A stretch of DNA of 5,772 nucleotides from Alphaproteobacteria bacterium. Its GTDB lineage: Bacteria > Pseudomonadota > Alphaproteobacteria > Micavibrionales > Micavibrionaceae. The number at the start of each line of letters is the position of its first letter. The stretch's first letter is position 1. A model generated the notes under the pieces. It worked only from the letters and a program-made list of their open reading frames with translations, ran no database searches and was not told the origin of the DNA. Below are positions 4,175-5,772 of the stretch, piece by piece. Both the position numbers and the translations under genes were made by a program. The DNA lies in assembly GCA_030427765.1 (NCBI GenBank), contig JAUICS010000108.1:1-5772 (forward strand), given 5' to 3'.

Positions 4175-5772
4175 TTATTCTTCTGAACTATCAACGATTT
4201 TAAGGTCAGTTCCGTTGGCGTTGTACTCATTTCTCAGGAAACTGTCTTCAGCAGGCACTTTGTAAGGCAACTTGATTTTTACAGACGTGCCTATATCCAC
4301 CTGCGATTCAATGTTCAATGTTCCTCCATGAAGCTCAACCAGTTCCTTCGTAATGGCAAGGCCAAGGCCCGACCCTTGATGATCACGCGCATAATGTGAT
4401 GAAACCTGTTCAAATGGCCTTACGATGCGTGCCAGTTTGTTTGGCGGAATGCCGATACCGTCATCAATGACGTGAATGGCAACATAATTATCAAGTCCGC
4501 GAACCTTTATTGTAACCTCGCCACCCGGCTCCGTGAATTTTACGGCATTCGATGTCAGGTTCAGAAGTATTTGCATGAATGCGCGGCGGTCCGCATTAAT
4601 GGTTAATTCATCATCCTCGATATCCATTTTTAATTTGATATTCGAATCAAGGGCACGGCCTTCCATCATATGTGTTGCAAGACGTATGATTTTGGCCACG
4701 TTGATTTCTTCAACATCGAGTTGGTATTTTCCGGCCTCGATTTTCGACATATCCAGAATGTCACTGATCAGATCCAGTAAATGCTCACCACTTTCACGGA
4801 TACCGGCAATGTAATCTAGGTAACGATCAGATCCGATTGGACCCAGCAATTGACGCTGCATCATTTCGGAAAAACCAATAATGGCGTTCAGCGGCGTTCT
4901 GAGTTCATGGCTCATATTCGCAAGGAACTGGGATTTTGCAGCGTACGCTCGTTCGGCGGATTCTTTGGCCTCACGCAATTGCTTTTCATACAATGTACGC
5001 TCGGTAATATCCTGCATAATTCCAAAGAGGGCAATAACCTCACCATTGCCATCAAGCTCGCAGCGGCCTTCACAGCGTACATAACGTGTGTCGCCATCCG
5101 GACGTTTCAGGCGAAAATCCATTTCGTAGTTATTGCGGTCAAACATTGCACGTTGAAATGATTGTGCAAGGCGGCTGACATCGCGGGAATAGAGTGTTTT
5201 GTTTACGCTGTCGATTGTTGGGGTGAACGTATCGCGCTCTACACCGAAAATTCTGTAAATTTCGTCCGACCATTCAATTTCGTGATCGCCGATAACCCAG
5301 CGCCAATGGCCCATATGACCGATTGATTGGGCTTCGGATAATTGCTGCTCACGCTTTAGCAATGCGTCCTTATTTGTCTTTTCCGTTGTGGTGTCGTGAC
5401 CGATACAGAAAATGTGGTCGCCCTCGCCCTGACATTTCCATTCAACCCAGTGATATGTGCCGGATTTTGCCTGTAAGCGCGCTTCGAAACTGATTGAGTC
5501 ACTTTTTTTATTTAGTTTTTGCTCATGCTTAAGGGTGGATAGCCACTGTAGAACGTCCGAACGATCATCGGGATGAATAAGCTTAAGCAGTGTTTTGCCT
5601 TTAAGGTCTTTGTCCTTGTATCCAAGCGAATAGAAGAAACGGTCATTGATTTTTTCGATCACGCCGTCGCTTTGCATTGTCACCATGAGTTCTTGCGACA
5701 TATTGATGAAACATTGCATTTCCTTGAATTCATCGTCGGAAATACGCTTTGCGTTGAAATTACCGTATGATT
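4175..5772 (-). CDS. PAS-PAS sensor histidine kinase, 5' end outside window
   Basis: The frame is open from its stop (4175-4177) to the window edge, giving 531 visible residues. The first in-frame ATG (5717-5719) is probably internal: its purine-rich AAGGAA abuts the ATG with almost no spacing, and 17 plausible residues of the PAS lead helix precede it. Counting from that Met, the order is PAS 1 (~1-112), PAS 2 with a PAC-like end (~132-242), a charged helix (~240-265), HisKA (~262-330) and an HATPase domain (~372-487). Phospho-accepting His271 lies in Met-Ser-His-Glu-Leu-Arg-Thr-Pro-Leu-Asn. The N box has Asn391, the G1 box is Asp-Asp-Gly-Ile-Gly-Ile (419-424), the F box has Phe436 and the G2 box is Gly-Ser-Gly-Leu-Gly-Leu (449-454). 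All catalytic elements are intact. No membrane helix or receiver domain is visible, so it is probably a cytoplasmic sensor working with a separate response regulator. Its signal is unknown. It converges on the SDR gene. Confidence 0.92.
   Translation of the reverse strand, partial: SYGNFNAKRISDDEFKEMQCFINMSQELMVTMQSDGVIEKINDRFFYSLGYKDKDLKGKTLLKLIHPDDRSDVLQWLSTLKHEQKLNKKSDSISFEARLQAKSGTYHWVEWKCQGEGDHIFCIGHDTTTEKTNKDALLKREQQLSEAQSIGHMGHWRWVIGDHEIEWSDEIYRIFGVERDTFTPTIDSVNKTLYSRDVSRLAQSFQRAMFDRNNYEMDFRLKRPDGDTRYVRCEGRCELDGNGEVIALFGIMQDITERTLYEKQLREAKESAERAYAAKSQFLANMSHELRTPLNAIIGFSEMMQRQLLGPIGSDRYLDYIAGIRESGEHLLDLISDILDMSKIEAGKYQLDVEEINVAKIIRLATHMMEGRALDSNIKLKMDIEDDELTINADRRAFMQILLNLTSNAVKFTEPGGEVTIKVRGLDNYVAIHVIDDGIGIPPNKLARIVRPFEQVSSHYARDHQGSGLGLAITKELVELHGGTLNIESQVDIGTSVKIKLPYKVPAEDSFLRNEYNANGTDLKIVDSSEE

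Noticed and set aside
4850..5161. 103-codon plus-strand open frame inside the kinase gene
   Set aside because: Antisense shadow of conserved PAS and His-box coding sequence, with no family features of its own.

Overview
The window looks like ordinary chromosomal DNA of an alphaproteobacterium with moderate-to-low GC. The main evidence is a glutathione S-transferase-fold protein that closely resembles FzlA, the FtsZ-binding division protein of Caulobacter and its relatives. The histidine kinase also has a dimerisation region of the type common in alphaproteobacteria. I cannot name a genus. I see no phage, transposon, CRISPR, tRNA or rRNA sequence.

Left part (about 100-2430, plus strand): a tight three-gene cluster. 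It encodes an exported YceI-family lipocalin-like protein, a small GFA/CENP-V-type zinc protein, and a 420-residue fusion of a di-heme cytochrome b561 membrane domain to a second, periplasmic YceI domain. Gaps are 14 and 2 bases, so the three are probably co-transcribed. E. coli has separate, adjacent b561 (yceJ) and YceI (yceI) genes. Here the pair is fused, a second YceI is supplied separately, and a zinc/thiol enzyme lies between them. The likely theme is envelope redox or isoprenoid-quinone chemistry, but no substrate can be read from the sequence.

Middle (2428-4168, plus strand): a 149-base AT-rich spacer holds a weak terminator-like hairpin, a consensus -35 box and two inverted repeats. 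It is followed by fzlA and, 5 bases later, a YeeZ-like atypical SDR (NAD(P)-binding) protein. These two genes probably form a second operon.

Right part (4175-5772, minus strand): the 3' part of a cytoplasmic-looking PAS-PAS-HisKA-HATPase sensor histidine kinase. It converges on the SDR gene with only 6 bases between the stop codons. Its frame stays open to the window edge, so its true start lies outside.

The least ordinary item is the b561-YceI fusion and its neighbourhood: an extra fifth membrane helix, a three-copy 12-base repeat at the domain junction, and loss in the fused YceI domain of three histidines present in the stand-alone paralogue. I found no convincing wholly new system.
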